64,000 nucleotides of DNA from Pyrrhoderma lamaoense. Its lineage: Eukaryota; Basidiomycota; Agaricomycetes; Hymenochaetales; Hymenochaetaceae. A model generated the notes under the pieces. The model had not been told where the DNA came from, did no database searches, and worked only from the letters and a program-made list of their open reading frames with translations. The DNA lies in contig NBAZ01000004.1 in NCBI GenBank assembly GCA_002794735.1, positions 558,001 through 622,000 of the forward strand, given 5' to 3'. The translations under genes were made by a program, and so were the position numbers. Shown one piece after another: positions 13,224 to 24,483 of this stretch; the first letter of the stretch is position 1; each line of letters begins with the position of its first letter.

Positions 13224-15584
13224 CTAACTCTTTGAGAGAGTTTCGTCTACGACAAGTTTTACCCAGTCGAAGAGACCAAGTGATTTGTCCGAGCGAGACC
13301 TATAGTGAAGGTTGATTAGACTAGGTCGCACCGCAGGGGCAGAAGAAGTAGAAAATGGAGCAGTCTGAACATTTGAAGAAGTTGCAGGCGCAGTTGCTGG
13401 AGCTCGAATAATTTGATTCGCGTGACAGTCTAGAGAATGATTATTGGGACATTTAATTTTGAAGTTCCTAAGAAACATGGATGAGTATCACTCGTAGTCT
13501 TTTTTGTTGGGGTACAAAAGAAAACATGTTACTTACAAAGCACATCCCTCCCAACGCCCTACGGCTCGATTCATTATTTCATCCACGAACCACGTCCCTT
13601 TCAATGTTCCACACATATCAGTACCTATCTCACAGATTCGGGTGTGTAAAGAACGCTCCGTCTCATCTACCAATAGCTGGGTGAGCTGCTGAATTGATAC
13701 AATCACCATTGTAGAATGAGTGAGATGAGCAGTGAGTGTAGAAGGAGAGCTAAATGTAAACCGTAGATTATGCCTAGCAATATCCAGATCAGAAAGAGAA
13801 GTAAGTGGTACTAGAAGGTAAGTGAAGGATACCTCTCGTCGATACTTAAGATGGCTTCGCCATTGAGCCTTTCTTTTCCATCTTTCAAAGCTTCTACTAT
13901 AACATGTCCCGTCTCACAAACGCCTTCAAAACGTAGTTTGACCCGGACCCCTGCAGTTTTTAGCCTGGAAGCTGCATCATTAAGTTCTTTTCGCACACGT
14001 TGCAAAAACACTTGGTATTGAAGAAGATCAATAATAGGTTGCAAAATACGAGGGGGTGTTGGTCTAGACGTTCGTGAGAGCATACCGAGTCGAAGAGATT
14101 TTAGATACATATGTTGACGAAGTAAAAGAATGGGGAGAGCTGAAGCGATTAGATCACACAATGCATTACCGGAGACGTCTGACGAAGAGCTTGCGTCTGA
14201 ATTCGAGCTTTCGATTAAGTCCTGATCAACCTGATAAGTCGATTAGCAACTGTTGACGGAGTGTATAAAGGAATTATATACAAGTTCGAATCGAATCTCC
14301 GCGTTTTGAGCGGCATCTATCACTATAAGGCGCTCAGATACACTTGTCGATGCTGTTGGTAGCATTCCAGCTTCCTTAACAAGTTCACTAAATACCTCCC
14401 TGTCCACTGACTCCTTCTGAGCATCCCTAAGAGCACCATTCAATGTATCAGTAGGGTACTGTCTAATGTGACTATGACAAGTCGATGTGGTTCCTTCATC
14501 ATTTCGCTTTATTAGGCTCACTCGAAGTCTCGTCTTATTACGAAATGGGAAAATGAGAGGCCCATCCCCTGAGGATAGGGATGTGTAGAAAGGCATATGA
14601 GCGATACCACTTTGGCGAACATATGAAGGGCTGATATAAGTGTCAGGAATATCCGGAGAGTGTGAATAGATAAGTGGAAAGGCTTACATGATTCGAGACT
14701 GTAAGAGACCAAGAAATCTCTACTAGTTTTATCCGCTGCTTTTCCTACTGAAGCCCCAGGCGGAAGGGGAGCCGGTACGAGGCTCCAGTTTGCGCGTCGA
14801 AGGCGCAAAGCATCCATCCAGTAGCTCTCGGCTCGAGTAGTGCTGCGGTCAATGCTCTCAGATGCTGCCTGTAGCACATCTGATGCCTTACGGAGGGCTT
14901 CATCCTTACCACCAGAGACGAGCTGGGCATTAAAGGATTGAAGGGACAAAATTGGAGGTTGGGGTGTCACTGTCGAGGCCGTGAGTAGTCCTGAAGAAAG
15001 CGTGGGAGGAAGACTTAAGCCAGCTGAGTCTGACGGAGCTGCAATAGCTGAGGCAAGAGGACTGGGAGCTGTAGCAGCCGAGACAGACAAGAGCAATGAT
15101 AGTAAGTCGCGAGCTTGTGTCATTTCTCCGAGAGCGACACTATGAGAGGAATTAGTAATGCCATTGAACGGACACATACTTATCAAGCGTACTGTAATCG
15201 AGGAAGAACTTCCGATCTCATTTTAAATAGCATTTCGGGAGTCATTGGCTTTGATTCCTGGTCTTGGTCAACATCTCCGTCCGTAGTGGTTCCACTGTTC
15301 ACAACCTCATCCATGCTCTCTTTGTTTGTGGGTGATACTTTACTGTTCGGTTGTTTGAATCTCGAACTAGGATCCAAATCGAAAAAATCTATGCCTCGTT
15401 CGGCGAAAATGCGATTGAATCGATCTCCGAGTTTTGCATCCCAATCTTCGCGGGGCTCAAAAACGAATTGGCCATTGATTATGTCAAGAAGAGGTTGAAT
15501 GATGTTTCCGTCATCGTCTTTGTATGGCCTTTCGAGGCTAAGCTTCAACTGTTTCCAGGATGCGGTTGCTGGTTCGTCATTCAT
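13224..15584 (-). CDS. MED17: Mediator subunit 17 (Srb4)
   Basis: Med17 is the essential scaffold of the Mediator head module, linking activators to RNA polymerase II. The start MNDEPATASWKQLKLSLERP has the Trp and LERP signature of Med17 N-termini. PEMLFKMRSEVLPRL, ALGEMTQARDLLSLLLS and MDALRLRRANWSLVPAPLPP follow, all typical of the family, with a helical C-terminal half ending DWVKLVVDETLSKS. Roughly 650 residues and about seven exons. At 14628-14630 the donor and acceptor phases disagree by one base, implying one C missing from a C run at the start of the exon encoding PSYVRQSGIAHMPF. The ATG at 15584 is only 26 bp from the target-site TA of the transposon upstream. Confidence 0.87.
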
Positions 15585-15612
15585 GAGGAGCCGCGGCGGT
15601 ATTAGTAGTATA

Positions 15613-15637
15613 CACAGTGCTCGCAAAAGTGTTTGAA
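15613..15637 (+). repeat. Left terminal inverted repeat of Tc1-type element
   Basis: It begins CACAGTGCTCGCAAAAGTGT. The outer 25 bases match the reverse complement of the right end at 23 positions, with mismatches at positions 7 and 8. Confidence 0.9.
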
Positions 15638-15781
15638 AGGTGTCACATGATGACGACACGTCTCTCTCTCGTCTCGAAGACTTTCAGAAAATTTACAACA
15701 CATCGCACTATTCAGATATGAAGAGATTGCAAAAATAAAAGCTATGTGAGTCATCTATATATTGACATAAAAATTAGAGTA

Positions 15782-16835
15782 CTAAAATCCTGTATAGGCT
15801 CCCTTTGTCTCCAAAACTTTTTTGACTCTGTCTTTCATCCGGAAAATCTGATTGTTGATCTCATCGAGTGTGATGCTATCCAAGCTTTCAAGACCACCTT
15901 TTTCAGTTCATCAATGCTTGTGGGGCAAAACCATAGCTCCTGATACGGTTTTTCAGAAGCATCCAGATGATTTCAATAGGATTTAAGTCCGGAGAGAAAG
16001 GTGGATGTGGGAAAAGATGGATCCGGTGTTTTGTAAACCAATTTTTCGTTACTCTTGCTCTATGACTCGGTGCGCCATCTTGCTGAAAAAATATTTGACC
16101 TCTATCATCTTCGAGAAACCCAATACAGTCTTTTACATGCGCTTCAAGGACTTGCTCAACATATCTTTCTTTCGTCATTCCTCCACCTTTGCCTCCGGGA
16201 TAGTCAAGAATTACAAGTGGACTTTTGTAATCTTGAGCTATTGCACCCCAAACCATAACTCGTACAGAAGACTGAGAAAAGGTTGGCACGGTGCATGCTT
16301 CATCAAATTCTTCATCTGGACTTCGCGTGACAAAAACTCGACCCATATTGTCTCCAGTTGAGATGTAAGATTCATCACTGAATAATACATGTTTAAAATC
16401 TTCTCGTTTCCATGATTTCAACTTCCTTGCCCATATAACCCGAAGCAACTTTGATGTATTTTGAAGGTAAGGTGTCCGTCTAGCCACTCGACGATGTAAG
16501 TTTTGCTTGTGTAATTCACGTCTAATAGTCGAGATGCTTGGTTTGCAAGGCAACGTATTAGTGATTATTGAAAATGGCGCACGACGTGATTTAAGGACAT
16601 TTAACCTCAAATGTCGACGGTCACGATCAGTAAGAAGGGTTGGACGGCCAGACCGGGGCAAGTTTTGAACAGATCCATATGTTAAATATTTCTTTTTTAT
16701 GTACAAAATTGTCGAAGGATTTCGGTGATACATTTTTGCTGTTTCAGAAATGGATTTCTCGGCTCGGAGTGTTCCAATAATCTGATTTTTTTCAGCATCA
16801 CTAAGTTCACGTCGAGAAGTCTTTGTATGTGCCAT
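15782..16835 (-). pseudogene. Tc1-like transposase, two apparent frameshifts near the C-terminus
   Basis: The product is a DDE transposase of the Tc1 group. The chosen start (16835) gives MAHTKTSRRELSDAEKNQII and a paired-like helix-turn-helix region (SISETAKMYHRNPSTILYIK; RSGRPTLLTDRDRR). The triad is visible: Asp in VLFSDESYIS, Asp in FFQQDGAPSH, and Glu in SPDLNPIEIIW, with 34 residues between the last two (DD34E). The frame stops at 15903, but the expected C-terminal helix (DEINNQIFRMKDRVKKVLE) continues in other frames to 15782, as if single bases were missing near 15917 and 15880. Both lie downstream of the catalytic Glu. The same defect occurs in host genes of this window, so the copy may in reality be intact. 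Confidence 0.85.
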
Positions 16836-16922
16836 AAAATGTGTAATTATACTAGAAAACAGCTTTTGACACGAGGGATGAAAAACACGAAAAAAATGAA
16901 ACAGCCGAATTACACGTGATCG

Positions 16923-16947
16923 TTCAAACACTTTTGCGAATACTGTG
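16923..16947 (-). repeat. Right terminal inverted repeat of Tc1-type element
   Basis: Read from the outer end on the minus strand it begins CACAGTATTCGCAAAAGTGT, pairing with the left repeat at 23 of 25 bases. It is followed by TA at 16948-16949. Confidence 0.9.
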
Positions 16948-17155
16948 TAGAAAGTAGAGTAAACTGACATGTCCAGAGAACTTTAACGAGTTGGAGTTAG
17001 CGCGCGGTTGTTGAGAAGGACCCTGGAGATCGCCTTCCTAAATTGGTGATCAAATTCGGACCGAACATTCGAGTCAGGGTTAAAATATCGTCACTCTTTG
17101 ACTTCGACCTCGACCAACGCTCTCAGTCCCTCAAGCTGCTGTTTCAGACTCCAGT

Positions 17156-20100
17156 ATGGTAAAGACGGAGTCTGTACAGCATCAAGTGAATCAATGTCCA
17201 CCGAGTACATCAGTAAAACGCAAAAATAAAGAGGAATTTGATGCTGCGGGGCCTGCAATAAAAAAGAAATCAAGAACACGAGTAAGGTACTCATCCCCTT
17301 CATTTTCGCTAATCCTTTCCCCTCGCTCACCTCTCCCCAAAGTTACTCGTGTGGTGAGTGCCATAGGCGTAAGCAAAAGGTAGTGTCTTCCTTTAATAGT
17401 TTTCTACCAATATTTCGGTCTCGGTACTTACGACTCTGCATATAGTGTGATCGTCAAGTTCCTTGCTCTCACGTTCGTACAAGCTTTATCTACTCAATAC
17501 CAGCGATACCTGACATCTCCTCAGTGTATAGCTCGCAAAGTACCTGAGCTATGTAAAGCGTACACCCCAGGAAAATCTGACCAGGACATTCACGCTCGTC
17601 TTTTACGACTGGAGAACATCATCGAGCAAGCTTTTCCTCAGTTCGCCGGCGGCGAGGGACCCCCATCTCCTGCGTATATCACTTCAACAGGACATTCGCG
17701 AGCTGGAGAATCCTCGTCCCAGACTCCAGATGATGATGGCTCGCAGAATGAAGAAGGGGATGGTAGTATAGGCACATTTGATGGAGGGGGAAATGGTTTG
17801 GCAATAGTGTATCTGGAAGTGTTGCCCCCTCCACCATGCTCCAACAAGTAAGAAGTTACTATAAAATTCTGCCTACAGCTCGCTCATTCGCACTGTAAAG
17901 CTGACTCATGTTGGACCAAACCATAATCTACAAAATCAAGATACTGTTATGAATCCTTCGATTGGAGATCAACCCTCTGGAAGTATGCTGATGATGGCCG
18001 ACAATGAACCCGAAAGCCCCTTACTTCAGAATGGGGAGCCTTCTGCTGCAGATTTACTGCAAAGTCTCATCCATGACTGTGGTCTGTCCAAAAACAAGGT
18101 CCAGGAACTCATGCAAGAGTTGCCAGCAAAAGAATCTACTGATCTTCTGATTGACTATTACTTCAAAAACATGTGAGTACCTATACAGTCGCCATTATAA
18201 TCTCTTGTTCTAAACTTTGTCTCAGGAATTGGACTCGTTATCCAATATCAGAACACGATTTTCGTTCATCTTATGCTCTACTTTTTTCCGATGGAATGGT
18301 CATCAATCCAAGTAGCGTCCGGTTTCTGCCGCTGTTATTTGTTGTATTGGCAATTGCTGTACGATTAGCACCAGAATCTATCGGAGGAATGGCACAAGAA
18401 CGGCGATTGAAATCTATGCGTTTTTACTGGTCTTGTAAGTGCTAAATTGTGTTGCGTAGGGACTGAACTAAGAGGTTTTACTAGCTCGACGTTCACTGCT
18501 CATCGCCGCTGCGATCCAACCTGATTCATTAGAAATGGTTCTTACTAGGCTTCTGGTAAGCGCAACCTACATCTATCAAATCGGCCCTTGCTAACTTATC
18601 TGTGTTGCAGAGTGCTCGCTATCTTACGTTCGATCGACGTATAACTGAATGTTGGAGTCAATTAGGAGCAGCAGTTTGTACCGCCCAGGCGCTCGGATTG
18701 CATCGAGATCCTGCCGGAATGGTAAGTCCTTTGCGGATGAATGCACAAGTAACACGTGTCGTTCAAAGCTTATCATTTTAGCGTCTGGCGCCTGCACAAG
18801 TAGAATATCGAAGACGGATATGGTACATCAATTTCTATAGATCAAAACGTATACATATTGAGTTTCTGCTTATCACAGGGCGTATCTCTACCACGCTGAT
18901 AGATCTTACTCTATGGTACTTGGACGTCCTTACGCTATTCAAGATGAATATACCACTACCCTTCCCCCGCTTAATATTGAAGACCTATCCTGTCTTTCTC
19001 CAGCTACTAACTATCCACCCCTCTCAGTCCCTACACGCATGACCTTCGTTATTTTAAGACACGGCTTGGCGTATCTCATCGGTAAAATGGTTCAGTGGGT
19101 ACTATATCCTTTATGAACAACAAATGGTTACTGATGTTTTCGTTCAGTTATTTTCAGCGTGTCCGGATCCAAAATCACTATTCCGAGGTCCTCGCACTTG
19201 ATGATGACCTACAAAAGTTCATTGACGCACTCCCCCTCATTTCTCTTTCACACCAGATACGTCACTTGATCACATGAAAGAATATTCATATATTCCGGTA
19301 CATCGCTACCTATTAACGACTGAAATACTTTTCGTGCGAATAAGCTTACACCGACCATTCATTCTACGAAGACTTGATTCAGATCGATACAGTCGGTCAC
19401 GCCGAGCATGCTTTGAGGCGGCACTTAAAGATTTTGAGGTCCGGCAGGCTTATCGGCGAACTCAGTCAAAAGAAGTTCTTCGTATGGTTGGAAACGCTTA
19501 CCGCGAATTTCAGACCGCTATGATCAGTGGTATATATCTTGTTCTTGATCCAAATGGAAAATACGCTCATGCTATGCATGTCATACTTGATGGATTCCTC
19601 AAAGACCATGAAGGTGATGGGTATGAGCTACTTGATGAAACGACGCGAAGAGAGATCAAGATTGTGGAACTTCTCAAAAATAAGGCTCTTCAAGCCTCAT
19701 CAAAAGGGCGCCCGATGGCTATTGATACCACAATGACCAACGATCGAAGTTTAGATGCGCAGGCGAATTTACTTTTGAGCCTACAACAATCGCGTAATGC
19801 CCAGTTGAAACATGGCAGATCTGCTAGTGAAAGCGCTTCACCAAGCACTCGCCAGACTTTTCCTATGTTACCTGCTAAAGGGAGTATTGTTTCAAACGCA
19901 AGTACTCCAACCTCGGTTCTTGGTGGATTAGCGACTCTACCTCAGTCTCCAACATTCCATCGTATTCAAGCTCAAAGTGGCGTCACAACAAATGCCCAGT
20001 TATCACCTGCAGGTTCGGGTAGTCCGGGAGCTGATGAAGATATGAGTGCCCAAAACATGCTTGATCACTGGTGTAACGTTGTGACAAACCCCCCACCCCC

Positions 20101-20317
20101 ACTCATGGATTCATTTGCTGGTAATGGAAATTCTCTTTCAAGTGGCCAATGGGGTACCTTCACTACTGGAGTAGGGGGCAATGCTGCCGTCGCAGATTGG
20201 TTGAATACACCTTATCTACTAAACGGTGAATCCGTGGGGAATGGCAATGGATTAGAAGGTGCAGATTACAACTACTGGGAAAGTTTAGTAAATACTATTC
20301 GTGGTGCACCTGCATAA
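17156..20317 (+). CDS. Zn(II)2Cys6 fungal transcription factor
   Basis: This is a nuclear DNA-binding regulator of the fungal binuclear zinc cluster class. After a basic start (VKRKNKEEFD..KKKSRTR) the cluster is built from four exons: SCGECHRRKQK, then CDRQVPCSH, then CIARKVPELCKAYTPG, spaced C-x2-C-x6-C-x5-C-x2-C-x8-C. A short coiled coil follows (ARLLRLENIIEQAFP). The middle is the fungal-specific transcription factor domain: RHEFRSSYALLF-like region, SARYLTFDRRITECWSQLGA, QALGLHRDP, ILFVRISLHRPFILRRL and ACFEAALKDFEVRQ. The tail is Ser/Asn/Gly-rich. About nine exons. One C appears missing in the C5 run at 19232-19236, needed to join FIDALP to HMKEYSYIPVHRYL. The regulated pathway cannot be told from sequence. 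A transposon lies 206 bp upstream. Confidence 0.85.
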
Positions 20318-20515
20318 AAATGGTCTTTGTATTAGTATTTCTTTAATTATTTTTTCCCTTCTATGTTGTCCTTATTATGTTAGTCCATTGGTTTATGGAC
20401 GTTGTATCCGTATTATGTGTTGTGCTTTTGGAACGATTTCTTACTGAATGCCATTCTTTCAAACATCATAAAATCTCATGAATGAAATACTGTCTAGGAC
20501 ACAATAAAACCTGAT

Positions 20516-20942
20516 TCAATGCTTTGGCGCCCAGAGGTTATATAGTTCTTTGTCTGCCGGGTCGAAGCATGTTACAAGTGTGGGATCTGCTCGAATGATG
20601 AGACGTTTGTTTGGCGTGTATGTTGTAGTTGGAATTGTCCTTAGTGGCATACGCGTAGCTGTTGATGAAGCTATGGTAGATGCTGGTGAAAGAGAGACTC
20701 CAGAAGCAGAGCTCTTCCGACGAGAATGTGTCATTAGCTTTCATTCAAACACTACTACTAAAATATAACTCACCGGCGTTTTTCTAAGACTCGCGTCTGA
20801 ACGACTAGAATCGAATGATGAAGTAAAAACTAATTCAATTATGTCAGTACGTTAAGGGGAAGAGTGCTAGTAAGATATGTGATAGAGAATGGGAGTGGAA
20901 AAGCCGATATTTGTACACACCGTTTCTTGAGGGTGAGTTCAT
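20516..20942 (-). CDS. Small basic protein, possibly DDA1-like
   Basis: Three exons can be joined in frame: a start exon at 20942 (MNSPSRNGV), a middle exon of about 31 nt (RSDASLRKTP) and a last exon with a Ser-rich, Arg-rich stretch followed by TIPTTTYTPNKRLIIRADPT and DPADKELYNLWAPKH. About 90 residues. The pattern of a Pro-Thr-x-x-Tyr-x-Pro strand, a double-Ile strand and a terminal aromatic helix loosely resembles the DDA1 (DET1/DDB1-associated) domain of CRL4 ubiquitin ligases, but the match is weak and unproven. It is convergent with the Zn2Cys6 gene (198 bp apart) and divergent from VID27 (120 bp between start codons), so a shared promoter is likely. Confidence 0.5.
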
Positions 20943-21062
20943 CGTCGTAATAGATGAAGTGACGCGCTCAAGATTGTGCCTAGTGATCCATCTACGGCTC
21001 ATACTCACAGAGTCCCTCTCCATTCGTCAGTCTTTCCCTGTTTACTGAACTCAATCTCTACT

Positions 21063-24032
21063 ATGAACATTGTCGGGCGCAGTGGGTTTATATTCTATCT
21101 TTCAAACGATCTCTCCAATTAATTTTTCATCACTAGTTTTTGGCTTCGGGGCCTCGCGTACGCACTCGAACTGATAATATTGATTTACCCTATATGCTAA
21201 ATAGTCTATTCTCCAGAGAATACAGATTCTACGGAGCTCGTCAAAATACCATCCGGACAACTATATTTCGTACGCCCAGGGAATATTCGCAGCTCACATG
21301 AATGCATGTATGTGCTCGCACAAAATTAAATAAAATTTGCCAAATCTCTGGATAGACTCATCAAGTTATGACTAGCTACAATGATGCAATGGCAACTGTC
21401 CGTAAGGCTTCATCGGTGGATCACAACTTTCAACTCGTGATAACACGGGTTTTCGAAGAAGGCGAGGAGGATATCTTAGAGGAAGAAGATGAAAGTACGT
21501 ACAAACACAATCTTACCGAGCCCTTACAATGAGAAAGGCCCGGGCCTCGAACTGTGACTGATTAGATGAAATCTAGACGATGAGAAGGTATTTTTGATCG
21601 GTTCTGAGCTAGAGTTTCGTACAGGTGAGGTAGATGGAGAGCCTACGCTCATATGGCGCGACCTAGATGGGGACGTTGATGAAACTTATGAATTCGTTGC
21701 CGCCGGTGCAAGTGCAAGTACTATCGAGCGCTTCACACAGACGATGTATCGTGCCATGTACGAACGTAAATACAGAACAAATTCAGATCGCGTTTCTAGC
21801 AATGAATTAAAAGAATTTGTTTGGAAGTGGGTCTTTATAGTTAAACAACAATCTCATATACATGTTCTCAACGAGTTGACTCTATCAGGGGTCCTAACAA
21901 AAAGCAACGCAATAAGACTAGGAAACCTTCCAAAACGGGATCTCGCGTTGATAATGACCTTTCGAGCGCTATGAATAAATTAACTGTCGCAGTCACTCCT
22001 GATCCACAACCACAACCTGAACCAGAGCCTCAACCCTCAGCTGAAGAAGCTTTGACGACAGAGGAGATGCCACCGAAAACTTCTATTCCAACACTCATCA
22101 CAAAAAAAGCTGAACTCTATCTATGGGACAAAGATGACGGTCACTTTCTCAAACAAGAAGATGTCTATGCGAGCATTGGTCAAACAACAGAGGGATTCGA
22201 ATTCCTTCTTTTGGCAACTACACATGAAGGACAACAATTAATCGGACATAGGATAAATTCTAGTTTAAACTCACGCTGGAGTTCGAAGCTCAACAGTCTT
22301 ACATGGAATCATACAAGTGACTCGGGTCTCATAAGTAGCTGGTGCTTTAAATTTGATAATGAGGAAGATTATAAAGCATTTCAAGAGGAGTTCAGCGCTT
22401 GTATGTATGAGACCTTAAATAACCAGAGTTGGAAGAAAGCAAAGGTAAGAAATAATCCCTTGCACAACAACTATAGTTCTAATCTGGGTTCGATAGGCCG
22501 ATGAGCAACAATATATCATGAGTTCTTATGACAATGACGTCGAGATGCGAGATGTAGAGGACGACGAAGAAGATGAAGAATCCGTAGAAGATGTGCTTGG
22601 TCGCGGTAAATTAAATTTCCACTCATTCCAACTAAACAAAATTAATTCTTTATACCAGAAGGAGAATCTGAAAGCGAGTCTGAAGAAGACGAAGAGAGAG
22701 GTGGAACAGCTAATATCCCCAGCGATGGGGCTAAAAACTCCCAGCTTACTGTTGGATATAAGAATGGTCGAACATTTGTTTCTCGGGGGATAAGATTGGA
22801 GTTTTCAGACACACAGATGAAGGAACGCTCGATTATGCAGCGACCATTAACGGTCTTGGTTTCAAGAAAATGAAATCATTCAAGCCCAAACATGTATGCT
22901 ATTTTTGAAGATTCCTTCATGACATACAGTGATCTGACTACTCCACATTAGATGATGCTTCATGATCAGGATACAAAGATGGTGCTTATGAATCCTTTGG
23001 AAAAGCATTCACTTTTTTCTATGGATATCGAATATGGAAAAATAGTTGAAGAGTGGAAGGTTGATGATAATATCACTGTTGAGAACATAGCTCCTAAATC
23101 GAAGTTTGCGCAAACAACAGGGGAACAGACCTTGGTCGGAACTTCCCACAACTCTATATTCCGCATTGACCCACGTCTTGGCAGCCGCGGAGAAAATACC
23201 ATGGCGGAGAGTAAACAATATACTACAAAGAATGCATTCTCCGGCATCACAACAACTAATGCTGGTCAACTTGCTGTTGCTAGCGACAAGGGTGATATAC
23301 GACTATACGACACTGTCGGAAAGATAGCCAAGACTGCTCTTCCGGCTATGGGTGATCCTATCCTTGGGATTGATGTCACTGCTAATGGTCGTTGGCTGGT
23401 GGCTACTTGTAAAACATACCTACTCGTCATTGATACACTCATTGGAAATGGTCGGTATGCAGGAAGTCTAGGGTTCGACCGCGCATTCCCCGCAGACTCA
23501 AAGCCCCAGCCCAAGCGTCTACAACTACGGACGGAGCATGCAGTATACATGGGACATGATATTTCTTTCTCTCCTGCCCGGTTCAACCAGGGTGAAGGGG
23601 TAGAAGAGAATGCCATAGTGACGTCATCGGGTCGATATGTAATCGCTTGGGACTTTGCTAAGGTTAAGAAAGGCAAATTAGATAGCTACGTTATCAAGCG
23701 GTAAGTTTTTACTCTGGTGAATAAGGTATTAATACTAAATTATGCCACCTTCATCATAGTTACGAGGAGGATGTTGTACAGGATAGCTTCAGGTTCGGAG
23801 ATGACAAAGAAATTGTATGTTTATTTATTTCGAGTTTACTTCCTGTTAACATTATTTCTTCAAACAGGTCGTTGCATTACAGAATAATGTCCTGGCTTTA
23901 AACAAGAAGAATTTGAAGAAACTTCCAAACGGCACTCTGAGCACACCTTCGAATCAGTTAGCAAGCAGGAGTGGTATCGTCAACAGCCATACTGAACTAT
24001 CTCGAACTCTTAACATATTGTCTTCCGTTTAG
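21063..24032 (+). CDS. VID27: VID27 family cytoplasmic protein
   Basis: Vid27 is a fungal and plant family with an N-terminal PH-like region and a C-terminal WD40-like beta-propeller, implicated in yeast in vacuole import and degradation of fructose-1,6-bisphosphatase. Landmarks in order: STELVKIPSGQLYFVRPGNI, WRDLDGDVDETYEFVAAG and MYRAMYERKYRTNSDRV; the middle domain TKKAELYLWDKDDGHFLKQE; an acidic stretch; then the propeller (LTVGYKNGRTFVSRG, TGEQTLVGTSHNSIFRIDPR, ASDKGDIRLYDTVGK, AIVTSSGRYVIAWDF). About ten exons and 830 residues, ending LNILSSV. One G appears missing from the G5 run at 22785-22789 between RTFVSR and DKIGVFRHTDEG. The start at 21063 is the least certain part. Confidence 0.9.
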
Positions 24033-24483
24033 ATATCGCTTTCCTTAGTTTCTCTTCAAGTTTTTGCATTAACGCTACAATACCCCATATTAGCGGGTAA
24101 TGTGATATTATCCAGTTATCAATAACTTCCGATTGTTGTATTTTACTGTTCAGACCTATGTTTGAAACAAATTTCGTCTTCATGTATTTTAAGTTCAAAG
24201 AATTCCCGTAGACCATTAATAAACAACAACACGTAGTTCTTCAAGAGAATAGTATGCTTACGTATGATCAACTATTTTTTTGATTTGCTGCTCTATCTCT
24301 AAGATCCGTTTACATTTCTCTGGCTCCCATGAAAAAGAGCCGATGGCCTCTGATTGGTGTTTTCTTCATGCGCATCATGAGACCGTGATTTAAACTAGAT
24401 TAATCATATTTTAGCATGTTATTGGGTTCTTTGACAACTTAGAGTGTACTTTCCGCAATCCAACTTCGTGTTACGCTGCTAGA
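24033..24483. other. Intergenic between VID27 and the CoA-ligase gene
   Basis: No supported gene in 451 bp. It contains the VID27 3' end and the promoter of the CoA-ligase-like gene. A minus-strand open frame overlapping the VID27 end has no recognisable features. Confidence 0.55.

Larger units (their letters stand above)
15613..16947 (-). mobile_element. Complete Tc1/mariner-type DNA transposon
   Basis: The 1,335-bp element is bounded by inverted repeats and flanked on both sides by the dinucleotide TA (15611-15612 and 16948-16949), the expected Tc1/mariner target-site duplication. It encodes one transposase on the minus strand with a DD34E catalytic triad. The ends are still 23/25 identical. 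It sits in the divergent interval between MED17 (start 26 bp from the left TA) and a Zn2Cys6 regulator (start 206 bp beyond the right TA). Confidence 0.9.
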
